Shown piece after piece: positions 13,940 through 14,816 of a stretch of DNA of 14,816 nucleotides. The first letter of the stretch is position 1, and each line of letters starts with the position of its first letter. Below the pieces are notes generated by a model that was not told the origin of the DNA, searched no databases, and saw only the letters and a list, made by a program, of their open reading frames with translations. Source of the stretch: Gammaproteobacteria bacterium (GTDB taxonomy: Bacteria > Pseudomonadota > Gammaproteobacteria > HK1). The DNA is taken from NCBI GenBank assembly GCA_022822245.1, contig JAJECB010000021.1, forward strand, positions 1 to 14,816. The letters run 5' to 3'. The translations under genes and the position numbers were made by a program.

Positions 13940-14416
13940 TCAGGAAAACGGCTCGACCAGGTCGCCCGCGAAGCCGAGCGGCGGGATGCGGCCGAGGATG
14001 CCCGCGCGCAGAACCTCCGGCCGCGCGGGCCTGGGCAGAAAGCCGCCCTCGGCTTCGGCATAGGCGGCGGCAACGGAGAGGGCGTCTCCGGCATGGAGCG
14101 TCGGGTCGAGATCGCCGAAGAGATAAGTGAAGCGGCCGGGGCCTGAGAGCGCGATGATGCATGGCCGCTTGCAACTGCTCATGCATTTCACGCCGCGCAG
14201 GCGGATGCCCCGGCTCGCGGCCATGCTGTCGGGAAAGCCGTCCGCCACGGCGTGCGCCAGACGCCGACCGCCCCGCCGGTCGAGGTCGGCGTTACGGTCC
14301 TCGCGCCCGTCGCGGCAGCGCAGGCAAATCGAAAGAGTCGGTCCGTCGTCGGCCACCGTGCCTGCCTGGCTGAAAGGCGGGGGCAGGTCGGTCCGGCCGT
14401 CACGAGCCGTGTGCAT
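13940..14416 (-). CDS. DUF1636 protein, thioredoxin-like [2Fe-2S] metal-binding type
   Basis: A 158-residue protein of the DUF1636 family. Cysteine pairs fit a thioredoxin-like ferredoxin: C31-L-R-C34 after a short strand (L-S-I-C) and C78-M-S-S-C82-K-R-P-C86. The diagnostic R-G-V-K-C-M-S-S-C-K-R segment, followed by A-L-S-G-P-G-R-F-T-Y-L-F-G-D-L-D-P, is typical of the family, as is the C-terminal I-P-P-L. Family members often sit near cobalamin or metal genes, but none is seen here, so the role is open: electron carrier or metal handling. I chose ATG 14416 because AAGGAG is 5 bases upstream; the frame extends a further 23 codons upstream, but without family-like sequence. It is divergent from the SDR gene. 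Confidence 0.87.
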   Translation of the reverse strand: MHTARDGRTDLPPPFSQAGTVADDGPTLSICLRCRDGREDRNADLDRRGGRRLAHAVADGFPDSMAASRGIRLRGVKCMSSCKRPCIIALSGPGRFTYLFGDLDPTLHAGDALSVAAAYAEAEGGFLPRPARPEVLRAGILGRIPPLGFAGDLVEPFS

Positions 14417-14421
14417 GTCAA

Positions 14422-14427
14422 CTCCTT
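14422..14427 (-). promoter_or_regulatory. Ribosome binding site deciding the DUF1636 start
   Basis: The minus strand reads AAGGAG, then 5 bases, then ATG at 14416-14414. It is the strongest Shine-Dalgarno match in the window. Confidence 0.65.
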
Positions 14428-14449
14428 TCCTTCGGTTACGCCGCGTAGT

Positions 14450-14502
14450 GCAAGCTTGCTGGGGGGAACCCCCGTCATCCATCAAGTGATTCGAACGGAA
14501 TC
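14450..14502. promoter_or_regulatory. Cluster of short palindromes in the DUF1636/SDR divergent region
   Basis: Three symmetric elements lie within 53 bases: the perfect palindrome GCAAGCTTGC (14450-14459), GGGGG-AA-CCCCC (14462-14473) and GATTC-GAACG-GAATC (14488-14502). They sit between the two divergent starts, where a shared operator is expected. TATCCT at 14521-14526 could be a -10 for the SDR gene, though no good -35 goes with it. Confidence 0.4.
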
Positions 14503-14591
14503 GATCCTCCGTCTATCGGCTATCCTACAAACGCTCACAGGGCGTACCAACGCCCCGCGTACAGGTGCAGGCGAGAGAAGCGGGAGGGCCA

Positions 14592-14816
14592 ATGTCACAG
14601 CTTGAGGGGAAGGTTGCCGTTGTCACCGGCGGCGGGCGGGGCCTGGGCCGCGCCTATTGCGAGGCGCTGGCGCGCGAAGGCGCTGCCGTGGTCGCCGCCG
14701 ACATCCGCGACACCGCCGAGACGGTGGCTGCCGTCGCCGCCGCCAACGGGCGCATCACCGGCACGGCTTTGGATGCCGCCGACATGGCGAGCTGCGAAGC
14801 CATGGCCCGGCACGCG
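14592..14816 (+). CDS. Short-chain dehydrogenase/reductase, N-terminal part (3' end outside window)
   Basis: The frame runs from ATG 14592 to the last base, giving 75 residues without a stop. The Rossmann nucleotide-binding motif T-G-G-G-R-G-L-G (12-19) follows the first strand, K-V-A-V-V. Asp37 at the end of the second strand (V-V-A-A-D) usually selects NAD(H) over NADP(H), and D61 is the conserved acid near the adenine. GGAGG lies 4 bases upstream of the ATG. The catalytic Ser-Tyr-Lys would be in the missing part. The substrate cannot be predicted. Confidence 0.92.
   Translation, partial: MSQLEGKVAVVTGGGRGLGRAYCEALAREGAAVVAADIRDTAETVAAVAAANGRITGTALDAADMASCEAMARHA

Noticed and set aside
14417..14591. 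Cobalamin riboswitch upstream of the DUF1636 gene
   Set aside because: DUF1636 genes often lie near B12 genes, so I looked for the conserved B12 box on the minus strand, but no such sequence is present.
1..14816. CRISPR array, insertion sequence, tRNA or rRNA
   Set aside because: No regularly spaced repeats, transposase motifs, terminal inverted repeats, tRNA-like cloverleaf or rRNA-like conserved stretches were found by reading both strands.

Overview
The window looks like chromosomal DNA from a high-GC Gram-negative bacterium, most likely an uncultivated proteobacterium. The protein families point that way (an RND/MMPL exporter paired with an outer-membrane lipoprotein-sorting protein, and a DUF1636 protein), as does the strong GC bias at third codon positions. 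I cannot place it more precisely. No rRNA, tRNA, insertion sequence, CRISPR array or phage gene was seen.

Layout. (1) 1-684 (+): C-terminal half of a cytochrome P450, cut by the window edge. (2) 867-4389 (-): an MMPL/RND-superfamily exporter followed by a periplasmic LolA-like protein, a pair usually encoded together. (3) 4550-7321 (+): a Rieske non-haem iron oxygenase and, 6 bases after it, a glutamine-synthetase-like ligase. (4) 7545-8119 (-): a ParD/ParE-type toxin-antitoxin pair with an ATGA overlap and a palindromic candidate operator. (5) 8218-11297 (-): an M20 metallopeptidase and a gamma-glutamyltransferase-like Ntn hydrolase, also joined by an ATGA overlap. (6) 11546-12664 (+): an enolase-superfamily (mandelate racemase/muconate lactonizing) protein, divergent from the M20 gene across a region with a perfect 16-bp palindrome. 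(7) 12882-14416 (-): a DUF1636 metal-binding protein, a possible 45-residue secreted peptide, and an exported formylglycine-generating-enzyme-like protein. (8) 14592-end (+): the start of a short-chain dehydrogenase.

How the genes may work together. Rieske oxygenases co-encoded with GS-like ligases recall aniline and alkylamine catabolism, where an amine is gamma-glutamylated and then oxidised. A GGT-like hydrolase and an M20 peptidase lie nearby, so a capture-oxidise-release route for an amine or amide is an attractive hypothesis. Two things limit it. The GGT-like protein has lost most of the residues that hold a gamma-glutamyl donor in the E. coli enzyme, so its substrate is probably different. 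No Rieske reductase or ferredoxin is encoded in the window.

Several proteins keep the fold of a known family but lack hallmark residues: the P450 I-helix, the MMPL first-half proton relay, the GGT-like donor pocket, the enolase-superfamily Asp-His dyad and the FGE-like copper cysteines. These departures are the most interesting content of the window. They rest on alignments made by eye and from memory.
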